The notes under the pieces were generated by a model that did not search any database, was not told the DNA's origin, and worked only from the letters and a program-made list of their open reading frames with translations. Of a stretch of 20,106 bases of DNA, positions 1 to 7,249 are shown piece by piece (positions within the stretch are counted from its first letter, which is position 1; the number at the start of each line of letters is the position of its first letter). The stretch is from an uncultured Agitococcus sp. (GTDB lineage Bacteria; Pseudomonadota; Gammaproteobacteria; Pseudomonadales; Moraxellaceae), in the NCBI RefSeq assembly GCF_937920075.1, contig NZ_CALETI010000471.1:1-20106 (forward strand), written 5' to 3'. Made by a program: the position numbers and the translations under genes.

Positions 1-480
1 GGCTTTCCACCAATTGCGAGTGTCCATAGTCACGTGTTGATTTTGGGCAGTATGCCCAGCCTCGCTTCCTTACAAGCACAACAGTATTATGCCCATCCAC
101 GTAATGCCTTTTGGCCAATTCAGCAAGCATTATGGGGTATAAGCGCACAAGCGTCTTATGCGGAACGTGTGCAAATTTTGCAAGCAAAAGGCGTGGCGGT
201 GTGGGATGTGCTGGCCTCTTGTAAACGTAAAGGCAGTTTGGATAGTGCGATTGAAGGTGATTCGGTGATAGTTAATGATTTTGAAGGCTTTTTTGCTGAA
301 TATCAGCAGATAAAAGCGATATTTTTTAATGGCGCAACCGCCGAAAATTATTTTAAAAAATATGTGTTGCTTAAGCCATCATTGGTTTTTCAGCGTTTGC
401 CATCAACCAGTCCTGCTCATGCGAGTTTGTCGTTTGAGCAAAAACTGGCTAAATGGCAACAGATTAAGCATTATGTTTAG
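1..480 (+). CDS. DNA-deoxyinosine (hypoxanthine) glycosylase, uracil-DNA glycosylase superfamily, 5'-truncated by window edge
   Basis: The reading frame is open from base 1, and the first visible residues already lie inside the conserved N-terminal strand, so the true start is upstream of the window. Visible hallmarks are the GSMPS loop, followed by YYAHPRNAFWPI, which carries the Asn-rich active-site segment of the hypoxanthine-DNA glycosylase branch of the UDG superfamily, and a C-terminal LPSTSPAHA motif near the end that corresponds to the family's substrate-binding loop. Members remove deaminated bases, mainly hypoxanthine and in some cases uracil, in base-excision repair in the cytoplasm. 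About 159 residues are visible, which fits a family of roughly 160-170 residues, so only a few residues are probably missing. The last 17 bases overlap the convergent aquaporin gene tail-to-tail. Substrate preference within the superfamily cannot be read from sequence alone. Confidence 0.85.
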   Translation, partial: GFPPIASVHSHVLILGSMPSLASLQAQQYYAHPRNAFWPIQQALWGISAQASYAERVQILQAKGVAVWDVLASCKRKGSLDSAIEGDSVIVNDFEGFFAEYQQIKAIFFNGATAENYFKKYVLLKPSLVFQRLPSTSPAHASLSFEQKLAKWQQIKHYV

Positions 481-1126
481 GCCATAACCAATCACTAAAC
501 ACCTGACTACTTTTAGCCGCGATGAGTTGTGAACAGATAAATAAAGGGGCATCTACAGGGCGAATGCCTGCAAAAGTATCAGTTAAGGTGCGCGCAACGG
601 TGACCGCAGGATTGGCAAACGAGGTAGAAGCAGTAAACCAATAGGCACTGACAATGTATAACGCCACTGCCATAGGCGTGATTTTAGGTTGTTGTCGGCT
701 GGTGGCAATAATCACCATAATCAGGCCAAAAGTAGCGACAAACTCACTGACATACTGGCCAAATCCTGTACGCTCATGGTTTGACAGCATCAGTATCGGC
801 TGATTAAACATGGCGTGCGCTAACCATACGCCCAACACCGCGCCAATCAATTGTACTATGCTGTAAGATAGCGCTTGTTTTGCATTCAGTTGTTGTTGCC
901 AATAACAAACCCACGTCACCGCAGGATTAAAATGCGCGCCTGAAATGCCGCCAAAGCACCAAATTAACACCACTAAACCTGCGCCTGTTGCCAACGCATT
1001 AGCCAACAACGCAACGGCAATATTGCCTTGGGCTAATTGTTCGGCCATGATGCCAGAGCCAACCACAATCGCCAATAACAGTGCCGTTCCCAAGCCTTCC
1101 GCCACTAATATCCGAGCCTGAGTCAT
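464..1126 (-). CDS. aqpS: AqpS-like aquaglyceroporin (MIP family) of arsenic operon
   Basis: A 220-residue membrane channel of the MIP family with both half-helix signatures: GAHFNPAVTW (NPA at 67-69) and FANPAVTVAR (NPA at 172-174), in a six-helix frame with hydrophobic stretches at about 8-30, 36-58, 86-106, 124-142, 150-166 and 190-205. In water-selective aquaporins the residue after the second NPA is the selectivity-filter Arg; here it is Val175, which predicts a wider, less polar pore. Its start overlaps the arsC stop by 4 bases (ATGA), so it is the last gene of an arsR-arsC operon. In Sinorhizobium meliloti the AqpS channel of an equivalent operon lets arsenite made by ArsC flow out down its gradient, replacing an ArsB or Acr3 pump. 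The same role here is inferred from context. A general glycerol/water channel is the alternative. It ends inside the neighbouring convergent glycosylase gene. Confidence 0.85.
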   Translation of the reverse strand: MTQARILVAEGLGTALLLAIVVGSGIMAEQLAQGNIAVALLANALATGAGLVVLIWCFGGISGAHFNPAVTWVCYWQQQLNAKQALSYSIVQLIGAVLGVWLAHAMFNQPILMLSNHERTGFGQYVSEFVATFGLIMVIIATSRQQPKITPMAVALYIVSAYWFTASTSFANPAVTVARTLTDTFAGIRPVDAPLFICSQLIAAKSSQVFSDWLWPKHNA

Positions 1127-1623
1127 GGTGCTTGCTCACCAATGTCACGCATGGCTTGCGCGAGTTCTGACTTAGTGAGTGTCGCCAGTGGCAAGGCTAT
1201 TAAGCGTTGAATACGGCGATAAATTTGCTGATAAATTTCATCAAAAGCACGTTGTTTGTCGTCATCTGAACCTTCAACCGCCGCAGGGTCGCTAAAGCCC
1301 CAATGAATGGTATAAGGATGACCCAACCATAAGGGACAAACCTCTCCAGCAGCGTTATCACAAACCGTCAAAATAAAATCCATGACAGGCGCATCAGGTA
1401 CAGCAAATTCGTCCCAACTTTTACTGCGTAAACCTTTAGTATTAAAGCCTTGATTGGCTAATTGTTGAATGGCAAACGGATTAACGCGGCCTGTGGGTTT
1501 GCTGCCTGCGCTAAAGGTTTGAAATTGACCATTGCTTAATTCGCGTAAAGCAACTTCAGTCATGACACTGCGTGCCGAATTGCCTGTACATAACACTAAA
1601 ACTTGATAACTAGGATGATTCAT
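1123..1623 (-). CDS. arsC: Arsenate reductase, low-molecular-weight phosphatase (ArsC) type
   Basis: A 166-residue cytoplasmic protein of the LMW protein-tyrosine-phosphatase fold. The P-loop is C12-T-G-N-S-A-R18-S (CX5R), placed right after the first beta strand, and the general-acid DP motif is D112-P113. Two more cysteines, C88 and C96, sit in the position of the Cys82/Cys89 relay of thioredoxin-linked ArsC, so the enzyme should reduce arsenate to arsenite by a three-cysteine cascade rather than through glutaredoxin. The start lies 9 bases downstream of the arsR stop; only a weak GAG-type ribosome site is seen, suggesting translational coupling. It overlaps the channel gene by 4 bases. The C-terminal tail (about 145-166) extends past the core fold and is of unknown role. 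A plain tyrosine phosphatase is unlikely given the extra cysteines and neighbours. Confidence 0.92.
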   Translation of the reverse strand: MNHPSYQVLVLCTGNSARSVMTEVALRELSNGQFQTFSAGSKPTGRVNPFAIQQLANQGFNTKGLRSKSWDEFAVPDAPVMDFILTVCDNAAGEVCPLWLGHPYTIHWGFSDPAAVEGSDDDKQRAFDEIYQQIYRRIQRLIALPLATLTKSELAQAMRDIGEQAP

Positions 1624-1632
1624 AAAATAATC

Positions 1633-1950
1633 TCATTTATTACAATTGCTTAATGCACAAGGCTGACCTTGGCAGCAGTTATCGGTTAAAAAATCCATTA
1701 AGTTTTTCATTTGCGACAGATTGGCTTTATAAAAAATAAAACGGCCTTGTTGTTGTGCTTCGATAAGGCCTGCATGACTGAGTTCTTTAAGATGAAAAGA
1801 TAAGGTTGCACCCGCCATGCCGCCTAATGCCTCGCTGATTTTACTGACAGGTAAACCTGTTTCGCCTTGCTGTACTAATAAGCGAAAAATAGTTAATCGA
1901 GAGTCTTGAGCGAGTGCCGCAAGCAGTTGAACGGCTGATTTGTTTTCCAT
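1633..1950 (-). CDS. arsR: ArsR/SmtB-family arsenic-responsive repressor
   Basis: A 105-residue winged-helix repressor. The recognition region (GATLSFHLKELSHAGLI) is the conserved ArsR helix-turn-helix, followed by the wing RFIFYKANL. It lacks the classical ELCVCDL As(III) site in the recognition helix. Instead the C-terminus holds a cysteine cluster, NCCQGQPCALSNC (Cys 92, 93, 98 and 103 from this start), matching the C-terminal CysCys...Cys As(III) site known from the Acidithiobacillus ferrooxidans type of ArsR. The ATG at 1950 is chosen; a TTG 12 bases upstream would add four residues, and neither has a strong ribosome site. It is the first gene of arsR-arsC-aqpS and should autorepress that operon through the palindromes immediately upstream. 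Arsenite or antimonite would release it. Confidence 0.9.
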   Translation of the reverse strand: MENKSAVQLLAALAQDSRLTIFRLLVQQGETGLPVSKISEALGGMAGATLSFHLKELSHAGLIEAQQQGRFIFYKANLSQMKNLMDFLTDNCCQGQPCALSNCNK

Positions 1951-1972
1951 GGTATTTGCCAAACCAAAATTT

Positions 1973-2004
1973 TAGTAAATTTTACTATATTTCTAGAAAT
2001 ATAG
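1973..2004 (-). promoter_or_regulatory. Putative ArsR operator: two overlapping palindromes
   Basis: Bases 1985-2004 read CTATATTTCTAGAAATATAG, a perfect 20-bp palindrome. It partly overlaps a second dyad, TAGTAAA-T-TTTACTA, at 1973-1987. Both lie within about 55 bases upstream of the arsR start. ArsR-family dimers bind such A/T-rich inverted repeats over the promoter. A TTGAGT hexamer (minus strand) lies just upstream but no well-spaced -10 element is convincing, so the exact promoter is left open. The palindrome is seen directly; its use by ArsR is inferred from position. Confidence 0.6.
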
Positions 2005-2044
2005 AAATAAAACTCAAGCTAGTTGTTTAACAAAATATGCTGTT

Positions 2045-2097
2045 TTTTAACCATTTGTCGCTCTTTAAGCGTCGTTTATCGTGTGTATTGGTTAAAA
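2045..2097. repeat. Long-spaced perfect inverted repeat in the arsR/START intergenic region
   Basis: TTTTAACCA at 2045-2053 and TGGTTAAAA at 2089-2097 are perfect 9-bp inverted arms separated by 35 bases. A smaller dyad, CGCT-N5-AGCG, is nested at about 2059-2071. The element lies in the 233-bp region between the divergent arsR and START-domain genes. It could be a structured leader, a bent or looped control site, or a chance A/T-rich repeat. Confidence 0.3.
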
Positions 2098-2183
2098 GTA
2101 GGGTTGTTAGGCTGTTTTTATAAAAGTGTCATTAATTACTTGTAGATTGATCTTTGCCGATAACTGGTTTGGAGGGCATGGTC

Positions 2184-2873
2184 ATGAGACATTTGTTTTT
2201 TGTACTATTAGCTATGTTTAGTATAGCTGTTTATGCAGATAAAGAAGACCTACAAAGCCTACAAAAACAACAAAACGATTGGTATGTGGTAAAACAGGAT
2301 AACACTCGTCATATAACGACTTATGCCAAATTTGAGGATGGCAAAAAACTGCGTTCCTTTAAAATAGAAGCAACGGTTGATGCATCATTAGCAACTCTGG
2401 CAAGTATTCATTTTGATATTGCGAATATTAAAAAATGGTATTGGGAAACCCTGGAGTCCAAATTAATTAACAAAATCTCAGATACCGAATATTTATATTA
2501 TATGCAATTTAACACCCCTTTGGCACCAGATAGGGATGTGGTGATTCATGCTAAAGTTCAACCTTTTCAAGATGTTATTCACCCTTATTTGTTGTTGCAA
2601 TTACGTGCTGCCCCATCAGCATTGCCTGTCCCCAAAAACTTTACCCGTGTGAGTGCATTTGATATGGATATAAAATTTACGCCATTAGTTGATGGAAAAA
2701 CTAAAATGGAAGTACAAGGCTATATTGATCCTTCGGGTGAGTTGCCTGCATGGACAGTCAATTTATTTCAGCGTCAAGCACCTTATTCGACGATGCTTGG
2801 CTTATATAGAATGATTCAAAAGCCAGAATATACACATAATAAAATACCTTTAGCGTTTACTTATATGCGTTGA
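2184..2873 (+). CDS. Exported START-domain (lipid-transfer-like) protein
   Basis: The ATG at 2184 is chosen because GGAGG at 2171-2175 lies 8 bases before it; an ATG at 2178 is too close. The 229-residue product opens with an apparent Sec signal peptide (Met-Arg, then a hydrophobic stretch, cleavage expected after AVYA at about residue 18). The mature part resembles a StAR-related lipid-transfer (START) domain: a helix/strand start with DW-VVKQ, a central YLYYMQFNTPLAPDRDVVIHA segment typical of the domain (about 105-125), and a C-terminal helix after DPSGELPAWTVNLFQ. START domains hold hydrophobic ligands such as lipids or sterols in a deep cavity; bacterial members are mostly uncharacterised. 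A periplasmic place is inferred from the signal peptide. It is monocistronic, divergent from the ars operon and followed by its own terminator, so it has no clear functional link to its neighbours. Confidence 0.8.
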   Translation: MRHLFFVLLAMFSIAVYADKEDLQSLQKQQNDWYVVKQDNTRHITTYAKFEDGKKLRSFKIEATVDASLATLASIHFDIANIKKWYWETLESKLINKISDTEYLYYMQFNTPLAPDRDVVIHAKVQPFQDVIHPYLLLQLRAAPSALPVPKNFTRVSAFDMDIKFTPLVDGKTKMEVQGYIDPSGELPAWTVNLFQRQAPYSTMLGLYRMIQKPEYTHNKIPLAFTYMR

Positions 2874-2887
2874 TGGTTTTTTCTGGT

Positions 2888-2917
2888 GCAAGCTCTCTAA
2901 ATTTAGGGAGCTTTTTT
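2888..2917 (+). terminator. Rho-independent terminator of the START-domain gene
   Basis: Fifteen bases after the stop, AGCTCTCTAAA and TTTAGGGAGCT (about 2891-2911) form an 11-bp stem with one G-T type pair, followed directly by a run of six T at 2912-2917. This is a standard intrinsic terminator on the plus strand. The surrounding GTGCAA/TTGCAC could extend the stem. Confidence 0.85.
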
Positions 2918-2987
2918 GCACCCACAATCAAAACGTCAATAGCCCCTATTTAAAAAATAAAAAAATCTAGGTGTTATTTGACTGGCT

Positions 2988-3019
2988 AAGCTAAAATTAC
3001 TTTCTTGAAATTTTAGCTT
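2988..3019. promoter_or_regulatory. Inverted repeat upstream of the FAD-dehydrogenase gene
   Basis: AAGCTAAAATT at 2988-2998 and AATTTTAGCTT at 3009-3019 are perfect 11-bp inverted arms with a 10-base spacer, ending 40 bases before the next start codon. A TTGACT hexamer at 2978-2983 could be a -35 box, which would put the repeat over the promoter as an operator; no good -10 is seen. There is no T tract after the repeat, so a terminator is less likely. Function is inferred only. Confidence 0.4.
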
Positions 3020-3059
3020 GTACCACTGATTTGTGGGTATTTTTTAGACTGGACACCCC

Positions 3060-4667
3060 ATGTTACGCCTCACCGAATTACGTTTACCTATTGATCATCA
3101 ACCCGAAGCCATTAAAACGGCGATTGCTAAAAAGCTTGCTATTTCTGAGGCCGATATTCAACACATTCATATTCATAAACGTAGTTATGATGCGCGTAAA
3201 GTCAGTCAAATCGTCTTGATTTATATTGTTGATCTTGAGGTTAACAATGAAGCCAAACTATTGGCTAAGTTTAAAAATGATCCTCATGTACAAGCATCAC
3301 CTGATATGGCCTATAAGTTTGTTGCTCAAGCACCAACCATGTTAACAGAGCGACCGATTATTGTCGGTTTTGGCCCGTGTGGTATTTTGGCGGCTTTAGT
3401 CTTGGCACAAATGGGTTTTAAACCGATTGTGTTAGAACGTGGCAAAGAAGTGCGCCAACGCACCAAAGACACATGGGGTTTATGGCGTAAAAATATCCTC
3501 AATCCCGAATCGAATGTTCAGTTTGGTGAAGGTGGGGCAGGCACGTTTTCTGATGGTAAGTTATATAGCCAAATCAAAGACCCCCGTCATTTAGGTCGTA
3601 AAGTCTTGGATGAGTTTGTCAAAGCAGGTGCACCTGAAGAAATTTTGTATATCAGCAAACCACATATTGGCACATTTAAATTGGTAACGATGGTCGAAAC
3701 CATACGCCAAACCATTGAGTCTTTAGGTGGAGAAATTCGTTTTCAGCAAAAAGTGGTTGATGTGTTGATTGATAATGGCCAAATACGTGGCGTGCGTTTA
3801 GAAAATGGTGAAGAGTTACATAGCCGTCATGTGGTGATGGCGCTAGGACATAGTGCGCGTGATACTTTTACCATGTTGCATGAACGTGGTGTGTATATGG
3901 AAGCCAAACCGTTTTCTATTGGTTTTCGCATCGAACATCCACAAGGCATGATTGACCGTTGTCGTTTTGGCAAATTTGCAGGACATCCTTTATTGGGGGC
4001 AGCCGATTATAAAATTGTACATCACGCCAAAAATGGTCGTGCCGTTTATAGCTTTTGTATGTGTCCTGGTGGCACAGTGGTGGCGGCAACCTCTGAGCCT
4101 AATCGAGTGGTTACCAATGGCATGAGCCAATATTCGCGTAATGAACGTAATGCCAATTCTGGCCTTGTAGTTGACATTCAGCCTAGCGATTTTGGCGATA
4201 GCTCACCACTTGCAGGTATTGCCTTTCAACGCATTTGGGAGTCCAAAGCCTTTGAATTGGGCGGTGGTACTTATGCTGCACCCGCACAATTAGTGGGAGA
4301 TTTTTTGGCAGGGCGTCCATCAACCAAGGTTGGAACAGTTGAACCTTCTTATAAGCCAGCAGTGAATTGGTGTGATTTAAGCTCAGCCTTACCTGAGTAT
4401 GTGATTACCGCTATGCGTGAGGCTTTGCCAGAATTTGACAAAAAAATCAAAGGTTATGCCATGCATGATGCGGTATTAACAGGGGTTGAAACCCGTACCT
4501 CATCGCCATTACGCATCACCCGTAACGAGCATTACCAAAGCTTGAATGTCAAAGGCTTATTCCCTGCTGGTGAAGGAGCAGGCTATGCAGGCGGTATTTT
4601 GTCTGCTGGTGTTGATGGCATTAAAGTGGCTGAAGCTGTTGCTTTGAGTATAACTCAAAATTTATGA
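3060..4667 (+). CDS. FAD-dependent dehydrogenase/oxidoreductase of COG2509 type
   Basis: A 535-residue cytoplasmic flavoprotein of the uncharacterised COG2509 family. A small N-terminal alpha/beta domain (about 1-90, ending YKFVAQAP) is followed by the FAD-binding Rossmann motif GFGPCG (G103-x-G105-x-x-G108) with the acidic E126 at the end of the second strand (VLERGKE). A conserved block around 155-180 contains FGEGGAGTFSDGKLY. Near the C-terminus the segment GLFPAGEGAGYAGGILSAGVDG closes the FAD site. The substrate is unknown for the family; it resembles flavoproteins that act on quinone-like or tetrapyrrole-like substrates only in overall fold. The start ATG has just a weak GGA upstream. 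It ends 6 bases inside the convergent narL gene, so the two are tail-to-tail. No operon partner is visible, so context gives little hint of its job. Confidence 0.85.
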   Translation: MLRLTELRLPIDHQPEAIKTAIAKKLAISEADIQHIHIHKRSYDARKVSQIVLIYIVDLEVNNEAKLLAKFKNDPHVQASPDMAYKFVAQAPTMLTERPIIVGFGPCGILAALVLAQMGFKPIVLERGKEVRQRTKDTWGLWRKNILNPESNVQFGEGGAGTFSDGKLYSQIKDPRHLGRKVLDEFVKAGAPEEILYISKPHIGTFKLVTMVETIRQTIESLGGEIRFQQKVVDVLIDNGQIRGVRLENGEELHSRHVVMALGHSARDTFTMLHERGVYMEAKPFSIGFRIEHPQGMIDRCRFGKFAGHPLLGAADYKIVHHAKNGRAVYSFCMCPGGTVVAATSEPNRVVTNGMSQYSRNERNANSGLVVDIQPSDFGDSSPLAGIAFQRIWESKAFELGGGTYAAPAQLVGDFLAGRPSTKVGTVEPSYKPAVNWCDLSSALPEYVITAMREALPEFDKKIKGYAMHDAVLTGVETRTSSPLRITRNEHYQSLNVKGLFPAGEGAGYAGGILSAGVDGIKVAEAVALSITQNL

Positions 4668-5300
4668 TATATGCGGATGTTGACTCGCATAAACAGCGGC
4701 TTGCACACGACTGCTTAAGTTAAGTTTGCGTAAAATACTTTGTATATGAAACTTAACTGTACTTTCACCAATATCAAGTTTACGAGCAATTTCCTTATTA
4801 CTTTGTCCTGACGAAACAAGTTTTAAAACTTCTTTTTCGCGCAGAGAGAGTTGCTCTTTTTCTTCAGTCTCTTCTTTTTTGTTTTGTCGTAAACCAGCAA
4901 CTAATGTAGAGGTCATTTCGGGCTGAATGGCCGTGCCTCCTTGTGCAACAAGCCGAATAGCATTGACAAGATAGTCAACATTGCTATTTTTGAGTAAATA
5001 GCCTTTTGCACCTAATTGCAATGCTTTTAATAAGTCTTCGGCTTCTTCAGAGAGAGTAAGCATAATTACCAGTTGTTGATGGCTATCTTCTAACATGAGT
5101 TTTAGCACTTCTAAACCTGATAAACCTGGCATATTTAAGTCTAATAAAACAATATCGGGTTTCAGTATTTGACAAAGTTTAAGTGCTTCAGAACCTTCGC
5201 CAGCTTCACCAACGACATCAATATCCTCTTGGCTTGCTAACAATGCTCGAATGCCACTTCTAAATAAAGTATGGTCATCGACTAATAAAATACGTGTCAT
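4662..5300 (-). CDS. narL: NarL-type nitrate/nitrite response regulator
   Basis: A 212-residue NarL/FixJ response regulator. The receiver domain spans about 1-118, with acidic pocket D8/D9 (LLVDDH), phospho-acceptor D54 (LLDLNMPG), T82 and K104 (GYLLKN). A linker rich in Lys/Glu (about 138-148) leads to a LuxR-type helix-turn-helix (LSLREKEVLKLVSSGQSNKEIARKL and the recognition segment STVKFHIQSILRKL, about 150-205). The start codon has a good AGGAG site that overlaps the narX stop codon, with only 8 bases between the genes, so narX and narL are translationally coupled. NarL would bind heptamers near the divergent nar operon and activate it when NarX senses nitrate. The family is broad, but pairing with NarX and the adjacent nar genes makes the assignment firm. 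Confidence 0.92.
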   Translation of the reverse strand: MTRILLVDDHTLFRSGIRALLASQEDIDVVGEAGEGSEALKLCQILKPDIVLLDLNMPGLSGLEVLKLMLEDSHQQLVIMLTLSEEAEDLLKALQLGAKGYLLKNSNVDYLVNAIRLVAQGGTAIQPEMTSTLVAGLRQNKKEETEEKEQLSLREKEVLKLVSSGQSNKEIARKLDIGESTVKFHIQSILRKLNLSSRVQAAVYASQHPHIS

Positions 5301-5308
5301 AAGAACTC

Positions 5309-7249
5309 CTAAGCATTTTGTCGTTGATTTTGGCTTAGATGAAGTTTAATTGTTGTGCCAATCATGGGAGTAGATTCAATGTCTAATTGAGCATTAATGC
5401 GTTTTGCTCGCTCAGCCATAATTTTTAATCCTATGTGTTGATGATGGCTAGATTGTACTTCTTCTGGGTTAAAGCCAATACCATCATCATTGATTAAAAT
5501 ATCAACATCGGCATGATTGATAATGTTGATATTGATGTGTTTAGCTTGTGCATGTTTGCGAATATTTGATAAGGCTTCTTGAATAATAAACAGAATTTGT
5601 AGCCGTTCGTTGTTAGCCAAGGGTTTACCTAAGTTATCTAATTTAAGTGTTACGGGAATATTGGTTTGTTCACTAAAGCGTCGAATAATGGCATTAATAG
5701 CCACTTCAAGTTGACTATCATCATAACGACTACGAAAGTTGCTCATTAGCTCGCGTAAGTCTTCATAACCTTGTTGTACACCTGTTTGCAGTAGAGGGAT
5801 GATAGTATTAATTTGTTGATTGTTTTGCTGTTTAACTGCTGTTTGTAATAACTGAAGTTGTATGTTCAGGAAACTTAAACTTTGTACAATACTATCGTGT
5901 AAGCCTTGAGCAACCAAATTACGCTCTTCAAAAACGGCAAGTTCTTTTTCTTTGCCTGTTAATCTTTGATTATCAATCGCTATTCCTAATTGTTGTCCTA
6001 GGGTTTCTAATAACAAAATTTCTTCTGCACTAATTTCGCGCTCTTCACTAAAATGCAAATTGAAAATACCTTGATTTTTATCTGCCGTTTGAATTGGAAT
6101 TGCTAAAACCATTTTGAAGCCTGCGGCTAAACAATGGGAGAAATGTGGAGAAAAGTGTTGATTCAGATTGTTAATCGCAGTTTTGGCTTGTTCGGCCGCT
6201 TTAGTACAAAAACAGCTACCTAATTGTTGGCATTGCATTTGTTGTGATAAAGAGGGCGGAATGCCTTCATCAACAACGCTGTAAATTTTATTGGCCGTTT
6301 TATCAATTAAACGTACGCTACCCCCTGTGGCATTAAACTCAAGCATTAAACGTTGCAAAAAATGTCGAGATAATTCTTCTAAAGAATGGTGTTGGTTGAG
6401 TTTTTGGCTAAAGTCATAAAGTACAGATAAATAACGATTTTTTTTGGCTATACTTTCGGTTTTTTCATTAACACGCTGTTCTAGATTGTTGTAAAGTTGC
6501 TGTAATTGATTAGCCATTGCATTAAAACCAGCACTTAATTGGGCAAATTCATCTTCTCCTTCGATGGTTAAACGTACCGAAAAATCTCCGTTATACATTT
6601 GTTGTATGCCTTGATGTAGGCTATTGACGGGTCTAATAATCATTAAATTTAATAAAATAATCATGACTAATGTGCCAATAAAAGCCATAAAAATCAACAT
6701 CATCTGTGATGAACGTAACCAAAAAGTTTGGCGAGCATATTCTTCTTCGATAAGGTTAACCGTTTGATAAATTTGTTCTACAAACAGATTTGTTTGTGTT
6801 AACCAAATTTGGGCTTGTTGTGGGTTTAAATGTTTGTATTGTTGTACATTACTTAAAAAGGGAACAAATTGCTGTTGCCATGTTCGTTCTAATATCGTGA
6901 GTTGTTGTTGAATTTGCCGTTGCCTTGGTAAAAATAAAGGTCGTTGGGGGTCGCCTTTGCGTAATTCCGCCAGTGTAATTTCAAATTGTTGTTGAATAGT
7001 TTTGACTTCAGCTAATTGTTGTGGCGTAAAAGATCGGTCCTGATTTGTTTGATTAAGTAAGGCGGCTATTTTCCATGCTCTCATTCTTAAACTGCCACTG
7101 TCATTAATGGCTGCCGCCGCACCCTCTAATTGCCATGATAACCATAAGGTATAACCAATTGCTAATAAAGCAACACATAATGCAGCCAATAACATGGCTG
7201 TGACTTTGGTGGTTAATCGTGTTTTAAGATTGTTAATAATTGTTGGCAT
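5309..7249 (-). CDS. narX: NarX-type nitrate/nitrite sensor histidine kinase
   Basis: A 646-residue inner-membrane sensor, somewhat longer than the roughly 600-residue E. coli NarX. Order: transmembrane helix 1 (17-39); periplasmic PilJ-like ligand domain starting with the P-box NDSGSLRMRAWKIA (49-62), whose Arg residues bind nitrate; transmembrane helix 2 (181-204); HAMP (204-257); coiled signalling helix (250-275); GAF-like linker (about 285-430) carrying Cys340, Cys346, Cys348 and Cys373; HisKA_3 dimerisation helix with phospho-acceptor H451 (GLHDSIVQSLSF); ATPase domain with N-box QEALSNIRKH (558-567), G1 box DDGIG (588-592) and G2 box HIGLKIMAERA. It lies immediately upstream of narL and divergent from narK. 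No clear ribosome site precedes the ATG. A TACAAT hexamer only about 10 bases upstream could be a -10 box, which would give a very short leader. Confidence 0.93.
   Translation of the reverse strand: MPTIINNLKTRLTTKVTAMLLAALCVALLAIGYTLWLSWQLEGAAAAINDSGSLRMRAWKIAALLNQTNQDRSFTPQQLAEVKTIQQQFEITLAELRKGDPQRPLFLPRQRQIQQQLTILERTWQQQFVPFLSNVQQYKHLNPQQAQIWLTQTNLFVEQIYQTVNLIEEEYARQTFWLRSSQMMLIFMAFIGTLVMIILLNLMIIRPVNSLHQGIQQMYNGDFSVRLTIEGEDEFAQLSAGFNAMANQLQQLYNNLEQRVNEKTESIAKKNRYLSVLYDFSQKLNQHHSLEELSRHFLQRLMLEFNATGGSVRLIDKTANKIYSVVDEGIPPSLSQQMQCQQLGSCFCTKAAEQAKTAINNLNQHFSPHFSHCLAAGFKMVLAIPIQTADKNQGIFNLHFSEEREISAEEILLLETLGQQLGIAIDNQRLTGKEKELAVFEERNLVAQGLHDSIVQSLSFLNIQLQLLQTAVKQQNNQQINTIIPLLQTGVQQGYEDLRELMSNFRSRYDDSQLEVAINAIIRRFSEQTNIPVTLKLDNLGKPLANNERLQILFIIQEALSNIRKHAQAKHININIINHADVDILINDDGIGFNPEEVQSSHHQHIGLKIMAERAKRINAQLDIESTPMIGTTIKLHLSQNQRQNA

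Noticed and set aside
1951..1962. TTG start adding four residues to ArsR
   Set aside because: No better ribosome site than for the ATG, and the ATG matches the usual ArsR N-terminal length.
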